Shown here in pieces: positions 21,453 through 32,152 of a stretch of DNA of 64,000 nt. The notes beneath the pieces were generated by a model that searched no databases, was not told the origin of the DNA, and saw only the letters and a program-made list of their open reading frames with translations. The stretch is from contig JAUCBJ010007300.1 in the NCBI GenBank assembly GCA_032718475.1, forward strand, positions 1 through 64,000. The letters are read 5' to 3'. The translations under genes were made by a program, and so were the position numbers. The DNA is from Nemertoderma westbladi (taxonomy: Eukaryota; Xenacoelomorpha; Nemertodermatida; Nemertodermatidae). Position 1 is the stretch's first letter. Each line of letters starts with the position of its first letter.

Positions 21453-23698
21453 ATAACAGTCATTGACTTTATTGCAGTAAGCAATAAAGTTGAAAGTACC
21501 GGTCGACCGGTAAACCTGAACCGGTACTTCTGTAGGTCAGTAGGCCCAACTGCCAGAACCGGTACTGTTGTAGGTCCGTAGGTCCAACTGCCAGAACCGG
21601 TACTTCTGTAGGTCTGTAGGCCCAACTGTCCTAACCGGTACTTCCAGTATAAGTACATTAGTATTATTTCGATTGTGATCTATAGTATATTGTAGGCTAC
21701 CAGAGGAATAGGGATTGATCACCCCTCATTCTTTTGTATAGTTTACTTATTTCTGTCAGTTTTATTTCCTAGTAAGTTAATATTGAGCTGAAGACGTGTA
21801 AGTCTGCTCAGATTGTTCAGATAATTGTAGGCCAGACTGTTGTCGGATTGTTGTTGAGTTTGGAGAGATTACGGCGTGTGTAGAGTTTGTCTGATAGAGT
21901 GCCGTTAGTAAGTTGGGGCAGCCATATGCTGCAAGGTCAATCCCCTCTTAAAGAATAAGTCGTACTACCGTGTTAGAACGCATACTAACTAACTATTTCA
22001 GAATCTGCATATACTGTAGTTTATTTAGGCTTGATCGTAGTCTGCCAGCGTTTTGGCCTGTGTTTGTTTGTGTGGTCTGTTCAGGTACCGTAATAGTTAT
22101 TACTCAGATATTTTGTAGGCTGGATTGTTGTCTAGCTATTATTAGGTCTGAAGAGATTGCTGCGTGTGTAGAGTTTGTCTGATAAAGCTCCGTTAGTAAG
22201 TTCGGGCAGCCATAGCGGTAAGGTCAATCCCCTCTTAAAGAATAAGTCGTACTACCGTGTTAGAACGCATACTAACTAACTATTTCAGAATCTACACGTA
22301 CGGTAGTTTATTTAGGCTTGGTGGTAGTCTGCCAGCGTTTTGGTTTGTATTTGTTTGAGTATTCTGTACGGGTAGCGTAATATTTATTATTCAGAGTTTA
22401 TGCGATTATTCGCAACATTCATGTCCCCAAGTTTATTCCTACAGTAATTGTGTTTGTTACACATACCGTTATAGTTAAATTAACCCCGGTACTACACGGG
22501 CTGCTTGGTGTAGGACAAGACTGGTGACTTTGTGCTCTGGTCACTCCAGCAGATGCCGTGGTTCTTTTAACTGTTCAAGTATATTTAACTACTGATTATT
22601 TGTTATACCGGTACTTGTACCTAATTTAGGGTTTAGTGTACAGTGCTTTCCGAAGTAATTAGTGTAGGCAGTATATTTGTGTTGTAAAGTGGTTGATAGG
22701 CACATTCGTTAGCTCTATTAACTTCTGGGTAGGAACACTCCGTGATACATAACGTAGTACCTATAGCGATACGGTTATAGGTCGTCAGGCGGTGGTATTT
22801 TCCTATCTGGACAGTACAATATATTTACTACTACTTATTATTTCAAATACCGTAGTATTCTGTCAGTTGTAATAACCAGAAATCTAACCCTTTGTTAGGC
22901 TGGTTTGTAGACTTCCTGTAAAATTACCCTAAAAATCTCGTACGTAATATTTTTGTTGTGTTTAATAAGAGATTTAATCTCACCCATATCGTAAGTAATT
23001 TGTAGTATTAAGTAACTTAGGTAAATTAGAATTATCAGTTTTAGTGTCCAATAAATAGCACTTCACTGAGAGCGCACAGCTTCTGTGTAGTGAACCCCAG
23101 AAATAATAACATTTATTTCAAATATTGACAAAACCCTTTTAAACGGGTATATATATATTATAAATCAACTCAAACGATTTATAAATAGTAGGCCTGCCAT
23201 ACAACAACTAGGTCTCAAAATCAGTTGGACTACTGCTTAAATAACGGTAACAAAGTAAGTTAAAGTAACCAAGTAACCCTAAAATATTCAGAAATTCAAT
23301 TATTCTAAAATAATTGACATACCGGTATTTACCATAGGCTTATTATATTTATTTCTATAAATTTGTGCTGAAATCATACCGGTACTCTGTAATTAATTAT
23401 AGTCCAGAATTATACTTATATACTATAAGTGTAGGCTGTATACCGGTATTCACGATGGGCCTATTATATATTTATATGTATTTGTGCTAAAATTATATAC
23501 CGGTACTCTGTGACAAATCTAGTCTGTAATAATACTTATATATATTATAAGCATACCGGTATTCTAATATATTATATATATATCACGCTACACTGAGTAG
23601 CAGTATCGGTAATTAATTACTAGGCTAACAGTGATACTGAATTACTAGACTTGCTTTAACTGTAATATAGCAGTAGGCATTCAACTGTACAATCAAAC
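21453..23698 (+). repeat. Repeat-rich leader of the BEL-type element
   Basis: Long untranslated region between LTR and gag. It contains three kinds of direct repeat: a 38-bp unit repeated about three times (21519-21655, each starting AACCGGTAC); a roughly 160-bp block present twice with 288-bp offset (about 21895-22060 and 22185-22350); and a roughly 120-bp block present twice (about 23322-23440 and 23442-23560, each beginning TACCGGTATT). ACCGGT is strikingly frequent. No conserved ORF is seen. No clear primer-binding site abuts the LTR. Confidence 0.7.
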
Positions 23699-26600
23699 AT
23701 GGCTGACACAAGGCAAACTCTGTCAGATAGTCTCCTAGAAACAACAGCCTGTTTCTCAGATCAAAGTGTAGAGAATCCCAGACCGAGGTCTGAAACCCCT
23801 CATACTGTAAGAAGGGCAACCCCTGCAGTGGTTGTGTCAGAACCTAGGTTGGTAGAAAAGATTTCGCAATTTGCGAAGTTAGTGAAGCGCCGTTGGTCTG
23901 CCATAGGCACTCGGGCCCAAGTCAAGCGGGATCAAGAAGAAGCTATAAAACAGCAGCAACCTCCTAGCCAAGAACCTAGTTCTCAGCGGCCCGATAGCTC
24001 CAGTAGTTCGGATACTGTTGAGCGGACGCCCGAACGCGGAGCGAAGATGGCGGATACGGTTTATGATGAGCGGCCAACCTATGAAGAATCAACCGACGCC
24101 ACTTCTTCTCAAGTGGAAAGTGAGGTGGAAAGCGAAGTGGAAAGTGAGGTGGAAAGCGAAGTGGAAAGCGAGGTGGAAAGCGAAGTGGAAAGCGAATTAA
24201 CATCAGCAGAGAAGCCGCGAACTAGAGACGCTATCGACATTTATTTGTCCGACTATCAGCGATTCCTAGGAGACGAAGAGTTGAGGAGACGGCTGTCTGG
24301 ACTATCCCCTAATAGTGAAGGAACCAAGCTTGTGTTGGACTCAATCGATGCCGAAATGTTAGCTGCAAACCAAGCTGAATGTGATGAAAAACTCCGCCTC
24401 ACTAGAGTCCGAGAAGAACAAGTAAAGAAAGAACTGATAGAGAGAAGAAAGGTAGCAGCAGCAGCGGCGGCGGAAGCAGAAGCAGAAAGAAAAGAAGCAG
24501 AAGCCGAAAGAAAGGCAAAAGCGGCAGAAGCAGAAGCAGAAAGAAAGGCGGCGGAAGCCGAAAGAAAGGCAACAGTGGCAGAAGCAGAACGGAGAGCGTC
24601 TGAGGAGACTATCCAATTAGAGTTGGAAAATCTGCAAGAGACGCAAGACAGTATAAATAAACAGTTTACTGCTAATCAGATGCAGATGATGAGAAAATCT
24701 ACTCCCAAGCGCCAGGGATACACATCCTCGGAGGAAGGCGATACTACCGATCCTGAAGGCGGAGGAAATAGATCTCATCTAAGTAGGCGTAGAAAAACAT
24801 CTTACCGTCGCAAATTGCCTGATTTGCCCCCAGCTGTTAGAAGACAGCTAGCTAGCACAGACTTGAGTAGTATAGAACCTACAGCCCAAAGTATTAAGGT
24901 CCAAAGACTCTCTACAATAGTTGATGAGCCTGAGATAATTAGGCCTGTCGTTCCCAAAGTCACTTCTGTGTTAGAGACCCCTGTACTTCCAGAGCTTAAC
25001 TCTAAATTCCCTTTACATAGTACTACACTGCCTGTACCCGGTGGAACAGTCCAAGAGAATATCCCTGTCCAGATAGCAGAGAGAGAAATTAAAAATTTGT
25101 CTCCCGTCGTCCCGCGTCAGCCCGCTACTATGTTGGCGACTCCCGCTTCGGCGGTTGAGTGGGTGGAAGAGGGACGGCGGGGGATGAATCTCCTGCTAGG
25201 ACAGATGCAGGAGACTGTCCACCAACTTAAGGGAACAGTGAGGGAAGGTAGAGCAGAGTTGCAAGAAGTGCAGCAAAGTATCGCGCTAGAACGCGACAAA
25301 TTAGTCAATATACAAAAGGGCATACCAATACCCCCTGTAACATTGTGTCAACCTGTTAGGTCTGAAGTAATACATGCGCAAGGTGTGGAGCCTACACGCA
25401 TCTATACTACTAGTGAAGTTGAAACTCCTATAGCAAACCCTATTAAGGGTGATTATAGACCTGTTATTAATGATATTCCCTATAGACCTGATAATGATCC
25501 GAGAACTTTATATACCGATAATTCGATATTAAATAACACGATGGCCCAAGAAAGCTTTACGCGTCAGATGGCTAGAACAGAAGCCCGCCAAGCGGTCAAA
25601 GTGGGAGAGATCGTCAAATTCAATGGAGATGAGATGAAATGGTTACCTTTCAACGAATATTACAAAGATAGCATACAGAACTCTGTACTATCTAACGGAG
25701 AGAAACTTAGATTCCTCATCAAGTGCTTGGAAGGACCTCCCAAGTTAATGGCGTTAAAGTTTATTGGACATCCAGATGGATTAAGACAAGTTTGGGATAC
25801 ATTAAACATCAGGTATGGTAACAAGGATAACATAGCTAAGTATTTGTATGCAAAATTAGTAGCCCCCCGAAACTTCCTTAGTAGCGGGATTATAGAGTTT
25901 TCCGATGAGATTCAGGAGATCTGTAGACAATTGGACTGGTTGGGTAAGTCTCATGAATATCAGAGTTCCATGGTTATTGGAGCAGTAGTCTCTACTTTAC
26001 CAAAGGGTGGAGTATGTACACGCTGGGACAAGAAAGTGTTGTACATGAATGAACAACAACGACGAAGCCCTACCATGGCTGATCTCATGTCCTTCTTAGA
26101 TAGTGAAGTAAAATTACAACTCATAAGGCAGTCCAGAGAGAAAACATCGAAAAATAAGGTAAGTGAGAAACCCGTTTCTAGGAGAAGGATAATACCAGTG
26201 TGTTATACTGACGACGGCGAAAGCCAAGCTTCTCAAGAAGAGGACAGCGGGAAAGACACAGCAAAATCTTACTATGACAACAAGACCTATAAAGACGTAA
26301 GTAAATACAAGTCTCGAACCAGTGACAGGAGAGAACAGGTAACAACAACTCCTCCTACGTCTCCTAAGAGAATTCACGGAAGAAAGCCCGAAGAAAGAAC
26401 GAGAGTGCAGAACGTTAACCAAGTTAAGGTGAGTAACATCAAACCAAAATGTGCGCTGTGCGACGGGCCCCACCGTTTGAGTGCGTGTGCAGAATTCCTA
26501 AAGAAATCCATGGCAGATAGACGTGGAGTCCTGTGGGATAAGCGGTTATGTTATAACTGTCTCAGACGCGGACACCAGCGGCGAACCTGTTACTCTGACG

Positions 26601-27883
26601 CAAGGTGTGCTAAGTGCGGCGCGAAACATCATAGCTTGTTGCACACGGAATTCGAACGAAACAGCCCGAGTCAGGTAAGTGAGCCCAAATCACATGTCCA
26701 ATTCAGTGATGTGAACGACACTGACCAAAGTTCTGAGTGGGAAGGATTCTATACGGACGAATTCTCCGATGCCAACGAATCCTGTTATCTAATAAATACC
26801 GCAGTGTATCGAGCACTTACTTACGAAAAGGACATCAACGATGAGTTTCCCCCAACTACTTTCGCCAAACAACCATCTTGGAAAGCTCCAGCTTCCAACG
26901 TAGGAATCAGAGAATTTCCTGTAGTTCAAGTAAGAGTTCACGGTCTTAACAAAAGCTACATAGTGAACGCCCTCCTTGACTCCGGCAGCACAGGAACATT
27001 CATCGATCAAGAACTAGCCGAAGATATCTTTGCTGGACAACCCAAATTCCAAACTAAGTTGAATATGTCCGGAATTATGCAGGTTTGGAAATCTACCATA
27101 ACGGCAGATTACTATGTAGGTGCGTTGTCCACCCCCCAGGATAAATTAGGAGCACAAAGTATAAGGTCAGTAAAAATGGTGGCTATAAAGAACTTCGCTA
27201 CTACCCAAGCAGAACTTTATAATTGGGACGAGGATGAGAGCATCCAACATCTTAAGATACCTCGATTCCAGACAGATTATCCTGGAGTGCAAATACTCAT
27301 CGGCCAAAACGCGCATGAGGCGCTCGAAACATTGGAGAAACGGCCTGCTCAACCGCAGCCACTACAAACCTATGCGGTAAGAACTAGAGTAGGTTGGTAC
27401 TTCACTGGCCCTTCCCGTAGAACTCTCAAAGAGAGATTACCTCAACAACAGGTATACCAAGTAAAGGAATGGGAAGTGGAGAGCAGTGATGTGGACGATC
27501 CAACTGAGGGAACACCATACTCCTCAGATAATGACGATATTAACTCCAATGTCGATCAATGGAGACATTGCCTTGGGACGATTAATCCAGCCGACATCGC
27601 TTCCAGAGGAGCAACTCTTCAAGAACTGATAGATACTCCAGGCTGGTTAGGTGGATCCGACTCCTTAAGTAAAGAAGAAGAAGAATGGCCTCCTCATCTT
27701 ACCACGGCAGAAATTAGACAGGCCAAGGGAGCGGAGAAAGTAACACAACAACTCAATCGCCCAGCTAGTCGTTTATGTTTACTGGAAAGAGACCGAAAAC
27801 TGTCCGGAAACTATGGAAGGCAAGATACTCTTCCTACGACCACTTCCCTAATCCGACAAATATCTAGGGACTCCATAACATAA
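23699..27883 (+). CDS. BEL/Pao gag-protease polyprotein with in-frame loss of RT-RNase H
   Basis: 1394 codons from ATG at 23699. Order: acidic/Ser-rich N-terminus; seven EVES repeats (about residues 138-166) from a 12-bp tandem repeat; Ala/Glu/Lys-rich coiled coil (about 240-320); a gag domain of the type found in Pao elements (about 630-760, with KWLPFNEYYKDSI); three zinc-knuckle-like motifs starting at Cys918, Cys951 (CX2CX4HX4C) and Cys970; aspartic protease with DSG at 1094-1096. Shortly after, near residue 1288, comes WRHCLGTINPADIASRG, a motif that in BEL pol lies downstream of RNase H, then GWLGG. RT and RNase H have therefore been cut out in frame. The end is truncated before integrase. 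Intact frame and near-identical LTRs suggest it is still expressed. Confidence 0.9.
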   Translation: MADTRQTLSDSLLETTACFSDQSVENPRPRSETPHTVRRATPAVVVSEPRLVEKISQFAKLVKRRWSAIGTRAQVKRDQEEAIKQQQPPSQEPSSQRPDSSSSSDTVERTPERGAKMADTVYDERPTYEESTDATSSQVESEVESEVESEVESEVESEVESEVESELTSAEKPRTRDAIDIYLSDYQRFLGDEELRRRLSGLSPNSEGTKLVLDSIDAEMLAANQAECDEKLRLTRVREEQVKKELIERRKVAAAAAAEAEAERKEAEAERKAKAAEAEAERKAAEAERKATVAEAERRASEETIQLELENLQETQDSINKQFTANQMQMMRKSTPKRQGYTSSEEGDTTDPEGGGNRSHLSRRRKTSYRRKLPDLPPAVRRQLASTDLSSIEPTAQSIKVQRLSTIVDEPEIIRPVVPKVTSVLETPVLPELNSKFPLHSTTLPVPGGTVQENIPVQIAEREIKNLSPVVPRQPATMLATPASAVEWVEEGRRGMNLLLGQMQETVHQLKGTVREGRAELQEVQQSIALERDKLVNIQKGIPIPPVTLCQPVRSEVIHAQGVEPTRIYTTSEVETPIANPIKGDYRPVINDIPYRPDNDPRTLYTDNSILNNTMAQESFTRQMARTEARQAVKVGEIVKFNGDEMKWLPFNEYYKDSIQNSVLSNGEKLRFLIKCLEGPPKLMALKFIGHPDGLRQVWDTLNIRYGNKDNIAKYLYAKLVAPRNFLSSGIIEFSDEIQEICRQLDWLGKSHEYQSSMVIGAVVSTLPKGGVCTRWDKKVLYMNEQQRRSPTMADLMSFLDSEVKLQLIRQSREKTSKNKVSEKPVSRRRIIPVCYTDDGESQASQEEDSGKDTAKSYYDNKTYKDVSKYKSRTSDRREQVTTTPPTSPKRIHGRKPEERTRVQNVNQVKVSNIKPKCALCDGPHRLSACAEFLKKSMADRRGVLWDKRLCYNCLRRGHQRRTCYSDARCAKCGAKHHSLLHTEFERNSPSQVSEPKSHVQFSDVNDTDQSSEWEGFYTDEFSDANESCYLINTAVYRALTYEKDINDEFPPTTFAKQPSWKAPASNVGIREFPVVQVRVHGLNKSYIVNALLDSGSTGTFIDQELAEDIFAGQPKFQTKLNMSGIMQVWKSTITADYYVGALSTPQDKLGAQSIRSVKMVAIKNFATTQAELYNWDEDESIQHLKIPRFQTDYPGVQILIGQNAHEALETLEKRPAQPQPLQTYAVRTRVGWYFTGPSRRTLKERLPQQQVYQVKEWEVESSDVDDPTEGTPYSSDNDDINSNVDQWRHCLGTINPADIASRGATLQELIDTPGWLGGSDSLSKEEEEWPPHLTTAEIRQAKGAEKVTQQLNRPASRLCLLERDRKLSGNYGRQDTLPTTTSLIRQISRDSIT
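24112..24197 (+). repeat. 12-bp coding minisatellite
   Basis: Seven copies of GTGGAAAG(C/T)GA(A/G), encoding Val-Glu-Ser-Glu repeats within the gag frame. The synonymous changes alternate in a way that suggests expansion by units. Confidence 0.85.
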
Positions 27884-29510
27884 TAACATATGGAGTGGGC
27901 GTGTGACTATATCATTTTATATTTGTTTTATTTTATATTTATGTATGTATTATTATGTAATGTTATTATAATCATTTTTATTCAATTTTATTTAGTAGAA
28001 TGTTATTTTAGTGATTATTTAGTAGATTAGTGCAATATATTAGTGTTTATTACGTACGTAATTACTTATAATATACATTTAGTGCGATGGCGAGAAAATA
28101 ATTATTTTTCTCTTTCCTTACTGTCCGTATCATATTATAAATACGTGACTACAGTAAGATGAAATGTCCGTACTTATTAAAGTACAATAAAGCCACTACT
28201 ATATTCAAGTATTATTGGTAGGCAGAGTATTAGGAATGCAAAGTTCAGATCCTCGTGTCTCGGCTAAACCAAGCTCTGGGTAGACCTTGGAAACGACTTG
28301 CCTCTTCACACTGACATTGCTTCGTGCGATATTGCTCTTCTACCTTATATTAAATAATACATATAGTAGCGTGATGTCCATATAACAGTAGCGTAAAACG
28401 CAAATAAATCTGTTAAAATTTTGACCATCTGTAATTCTAGTCGATTAAGATATCGTGGCACCCACCGATATACTTGAAAGACAAATTCTAGAATCAGTGG
28501 TTAACGTCCCCAGACAAGTTCTGGAATAAATCGGTGCTCATCCTAAATATTAATTTAATATTTATTAAAATCTGTAAAATCCCGATCCTTTAAAATTTCT
28601 AGTCAATTAAGATATCGCAGCATTTACCGATATTCTTAGAAGGACTATTTTATAGAATTAAGGATCCTAAGTCCACAGATATGCTCTGGAATAAAATTTG
28701 TGTCAATTTAACATCAAATAATAAAATTCACGGGAATAAATTTTAATTCATATTCAAATGAATTTCATAAATTGTCATTTTGTGCAATTTATAACATTCC
28801 CAAAATTCCATTAATTAATAGATCATGGGAGCGGAGATTCATCCTATTGAGTGTATTAGAGTGCGAGAATCTCCAACATCTAGTCAATAGCCGATAAAAT
28901 TAATAAAATCATGCATAAAGAGGATATTGACAATTAAAGAATTATTATTAAATAGCATCCCAGATCTGTATGCATGAGAATTACCCTAATTCTACCGCTA
29001 GCATTCCATAATGTCACCATAGCAACACCCACGCTAGAATTAGAAGCAAGTTAAGAAAACAATAGAAAGCTTGTCACATTGCATAGCATAGAGAATATAG
29101 CACACTGTTAGTATCCAAGGATACACAGTAATAACGTGACATTCTGGAAGGCACTGACTAACGGACAAATGGCCTGTATGTGTACAATTGGTGACAGTTG
29201 TGTGGAATTTGTGCGTTTGTAGGTGAATGTTACTGCTAAGGTGTGTTTACAGTAGCTAGTCGCAATTGTGAAAGTAACCCAACTCTCCTATAGAAAGAAC
29301 CTAAAGTGGATTCAAGCCTTTGGGACGGACAGTGGAGTGACTTGTGCCGGTTATCGTTGTCGTAATGTTGCTACATGTTGGCGTAAACACCGCGACAACG
29401 GTACATCGGCGCTGAGGATCCCACTGTCCGGGGGCAAAGAGAGGTAGGCAGCGACGTCCGCTCGCCTAAACATAAACTCATTTCGATATTAACAAACTCA
29501 GATAGCAGAT
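27884..29510 (+). other. Spacer between gag-pol remnant and accessory ORFs
   Basis: No long frame; this is where RT-distal pol and integrase would be expected. AT-rich. A degenerate direct duplication of about 110 bp lies at about 28425-28545 and 28590-28695 (each with GATTAAGATATCG and CTCTGGAATAAA or TCTGGAATAAA). The 3' part (about 29300-29500) is GC-richer and may hold a promoter or a splice acceptor for the accessory frame; neither can be proven. Confidence 0.5.
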
Positions 29511-30503
29511 ATGACGGAGTTGATAGAAGATGATCTTGGTATCAGGGAGCGATATTATACTCTACCTTTACAAGCATTTGTGGATAGCTTGATACGCGGT
29601 GAAACCGATCCAACCATTACGGAGGACGATGGTCGTTATATCGAACTGCCGACGTCCCAAGAGCAACTTACGCGTGAATTGGACTATCGAAAATTCACCG
29701 CTCGCTATAAGCATCGTAATAATACGTATATGGACCTCCTAACTACCGGCCATCCTATCGATTTACATGATACGGACGATGTAGACACCGAAAGGGAAAT
29801 GGTTCTATTTAAATATCATACCCAGCGGCGTCGTAACGATAAACCGAGAATAGATCACGAAAATTCTATTCGTAACAGACTGGGAAGACGAACCAATATG
29901 CCTAGAATCTGAGGAGATTCAGCCTATCGCGCCCGGAACAGCGACAACGATTACATCCTAGAATGGTATCAAGGTCCACAGTGTCTCACTGCGTACGATT
30001 ACCGCCATGCCAACTATGTTTCTCGGCAACGTTGTCGGTTATGCGCATCGAGAGACCATGTTACGCCCATGGACACAAACGTCCGCTGTTCCTATTTCCA
30101 CGAACAACCGGCGATGGAAATTTATTGCGCGTATTGCATATTTAATAATTTGCATATTTTTGCGGTTTGCCCTCAATTTATGACTCAATGTCACCATTGT
30201 CAACTAAAGGGACACGCCAGTTTCGATTGCCCTTTTAATCGCGATTTGGAAAGCGTAGATGAAATGATCACACTACGTTACATTAGAGCTTGGGAAGCGA
30301 AGGCTGATTTACATCGTGATTCGCGCCATCGCTATTATCCTGGACGCGCTTACGAAGGAATTTATGCGTTCCATCCTTATCTATTCGCTTCTGTCGAACA
30401 GAAATCACGCATATCGAGTTACAGGAAGTATATCGACGGCCTTACGAATACCGAGCCCGTGAACGCGAGTTGGAAAGGACCATTAAACCCCGGAGGTTTC
30501 TAG
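29511..30503 (+). CDS. Accessory ORF with zinc knuckle in env position (one internal TGA)
   Basis: From ATG at 29511 the frame runs to a TGA at 29910-29912, then stays open in the same frame to TAG at 30501-30503, so this is one 330-codon frame with a single stop or two frames. The first part is acidic then Arg/His-rich. The second part is Cys-rich: CRLC near 30030, CSYFH, CAYC, and a perfect CX2CX4HX4C knuckle (CHHCQLKGHASFDC) at about 30190-30231. There is no signal peptide or transmembrane helix, so it is not an envelope protein. It may be a nucleic-acid-binding accessory protein of the BEL element. I do not recognise a named family. A start downstream of the TGA at 30069 is possible. Confidence 0.65.
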
Positions 30504-30856
30504 CTGCCTATAGTCCACCCACGGCCCTCGTTCAGACCACTCGTAAAGGACCCGTAAGAGCGGCTGTCTTAAAACGCGCTCTCAAAGCCGTTAGACCCCT
30601 CTCCCCCGACGTTGATGTCAATCAACCCGGCACTTCGACTGGCGGATACACCGACCATAATTCTACACCCTCTGATGCAATCATATTGCACCCTTCACCC
30701 AGGAGTTATAGCCCTCCTTGTAAAGTGGCTCGCCCCAAAGAGAAAAGGACTCTGGCTAGCTTTAAAAAAAACTGCGTAAACGCTGTCCGCGCAAGAAAGA
30801 CTAACTGTTTAGAGTATTTACGTATATTAGAAACTGTGATTTTGTATATTTCATAG
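30470..30856 (+). CDS. Basic accessory ORF overlapping the zinc-knuckle ORF in -1 frame
   Basis: 128 codons, Arg/Lys/Pro/Ser-rich, with no known motif. It overlaps the end of the preceding frame by 34 bases in the -1 frame. Within the overlap lies A TTA AAC (30482-30488, spaced in the upstream frame), which resembles but does not match a canonical -1 slippery heptamer. It may be a frameshift extension of the upstream protein or an independent small basic protein; a decayed continuation of one old frame is equally possible. It ends just before the right LTR. Confidence 0.45.
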   Translation: MERTIKPRRFLAAYSPPTALVQTTRKGPVRAAVLKRALKAVRPLSPDVDVNQPGTSTGGYTDHNSTPSDAIILHPSPRSYSPPCKVARPKEKRTLASFKKNCVNAVRARKTNCLEYLRILETVILYIS

Positions 30857-30882
30857 ACTCAAATCCCATTTTCTGGGAGCGG

Positions 30883-32147
30883 TGTAAAAGCTTCTGTGGG
30901 ATATAACTGGCCCCTTTGCTTCGCAATCCAGTTTCCCCCCAGGCGCTGGAATACTCTAAAAAAGGTTCTCTAACTGTATATATATTCCCCTCGCCCGCAA
31001 GGTACCGTTACAGGTGTTTTAACGGACATAAAAGTCATTCTGCTATATACGTGTTTTAGCGGACATGGTAAGGCAAAAAAACCCGCAATACGGCAAATAC
31101 TTTTACACAGCTTAGCCGTGATGATTCAGATTACGACATCTAACAGCTGGTTGCTTAAATGGAAACAGCCATTGGACGCATGGTTCTTTGTTTGGCTTCA
31201 GCCAATCAGAGCGATTCTCTCTGTCGATGTGGAGCTTTGAGCCGATCATACTGGGATTGTTCAGTCTTACAGTTTTTTACTGATACTTTGTTGTTATTGC
31301 TGTCTAAGCCAGAAACAACGGCTCTAGAAAGAAACATTAGTAGGCTTAAGATTATAGAGCGTATGACTGTTATCAATTCACGGTTCATAACAACTCACAT
31401 ATCGGTCCATATCAGTGCATATCACTGTACATATCGGTTCATATCATATCTTAACCTACCGTCTTAATAGTTTGCTGTTGTTTGGTTGAATATTATTTGG
31501 AGAACATTTATAAAGAACCCAAATTTCCCAATTTTCTTGATACACTACAGGTTAGAGAGGCGGGTTATATATATAGCGATTGCGACTTATATTATTGTGG
31601 TGTGTATTGAATTCAATGCTATTTGATAAGCCCTACATGAGTCCGTTGCTATTCTCTTTATATATGATAAAATTCATTGACGGTCGGCAAATTAGTGAGC
31701 AGTGTTGTTGTTACCGGTAGTGTGCATGATTGTGGCTGATAACTAAGCATTTCCTAAAGAATGCGCCTCATACGTGAATCATAAGCCTTACCGACTTACC
31801 GTTGTGATTAGTATAAGTCATATCTCTGTTTACTTAGATAGAGCGCCACGTCCTAAAAGGAACTGTTAATATTTCCCGAAAGTGAATAATATTAGTCAGA
31901 AATTAATTATTAATGATCAATCGAATAATACAATACCGTAAGCTTCACTGCAATAATAATCTAAGCCGACAGAATCCAGTCTCCCGGGATTATCCAGCGG
32001 GTGAATGGACGCGCACTAGGCTGGCTTCTGCTAATGTTGTGTTTATTGGTATTAAATATTTGTCATCTTCTAAAGTATATTTGTAAACCAAAAGACATAT
32101 AAATTTTGGCAGGTTAAACTGCTAAAGGTCTTCCAAAAGCGCGTACA
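30883..32147 (+). repeat. 3' LTR of BEL-type element
   Basis: 1265 bp with the same ends as the left LTR. It is preceded by the purine-rich GGGAGCGG (30875-30882), a candidate polypurine tract. It is followed by the TSD CAGCC at 32148-32152. Confidence 0.93.
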
Positions 32148-32152
32148 CAGCC

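Larger units (their letters stand above)
20189..32147 (+). mobile_element. Complete young BEL/Pao-type LTR retrotransposon lacking RT/IN
   Basis: Bounded by two nearly identical LTRs (20189-21452 and 30883-32147) with TG...CA ends and flanked by a perfect 5-bp target-site duplication CAGCC (20184-20188 and 32148-32152). Five-base TSDs are usual for BEL/Pao. Inside: a 2.2-kb repeat-rich leader, a 1394-codon gag-protease frame (23699-27883), a 1.6-kb spacer, and three accessory frames (29511-30856). RT, RNase H and integrase are missing. The few LTR differences I can see are single-base indels, so the insertion is recent and must have been mobilised by proteins supplied in trans. Confidence 0.93.

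Noticed and set aside
24359-24616. Minus-strand Cys/Phe-rich ORF
   Set aside because: It is the shadow of the Ala/Glu-rich coiled-coil codons of the gag frame.
29511-30503. Envelope gene of a BEL-type retrovirus-like element
   Set aside because: No signal peptide, furin-like site, fusion segment or transmembrane helix; zinc knuckle instead.
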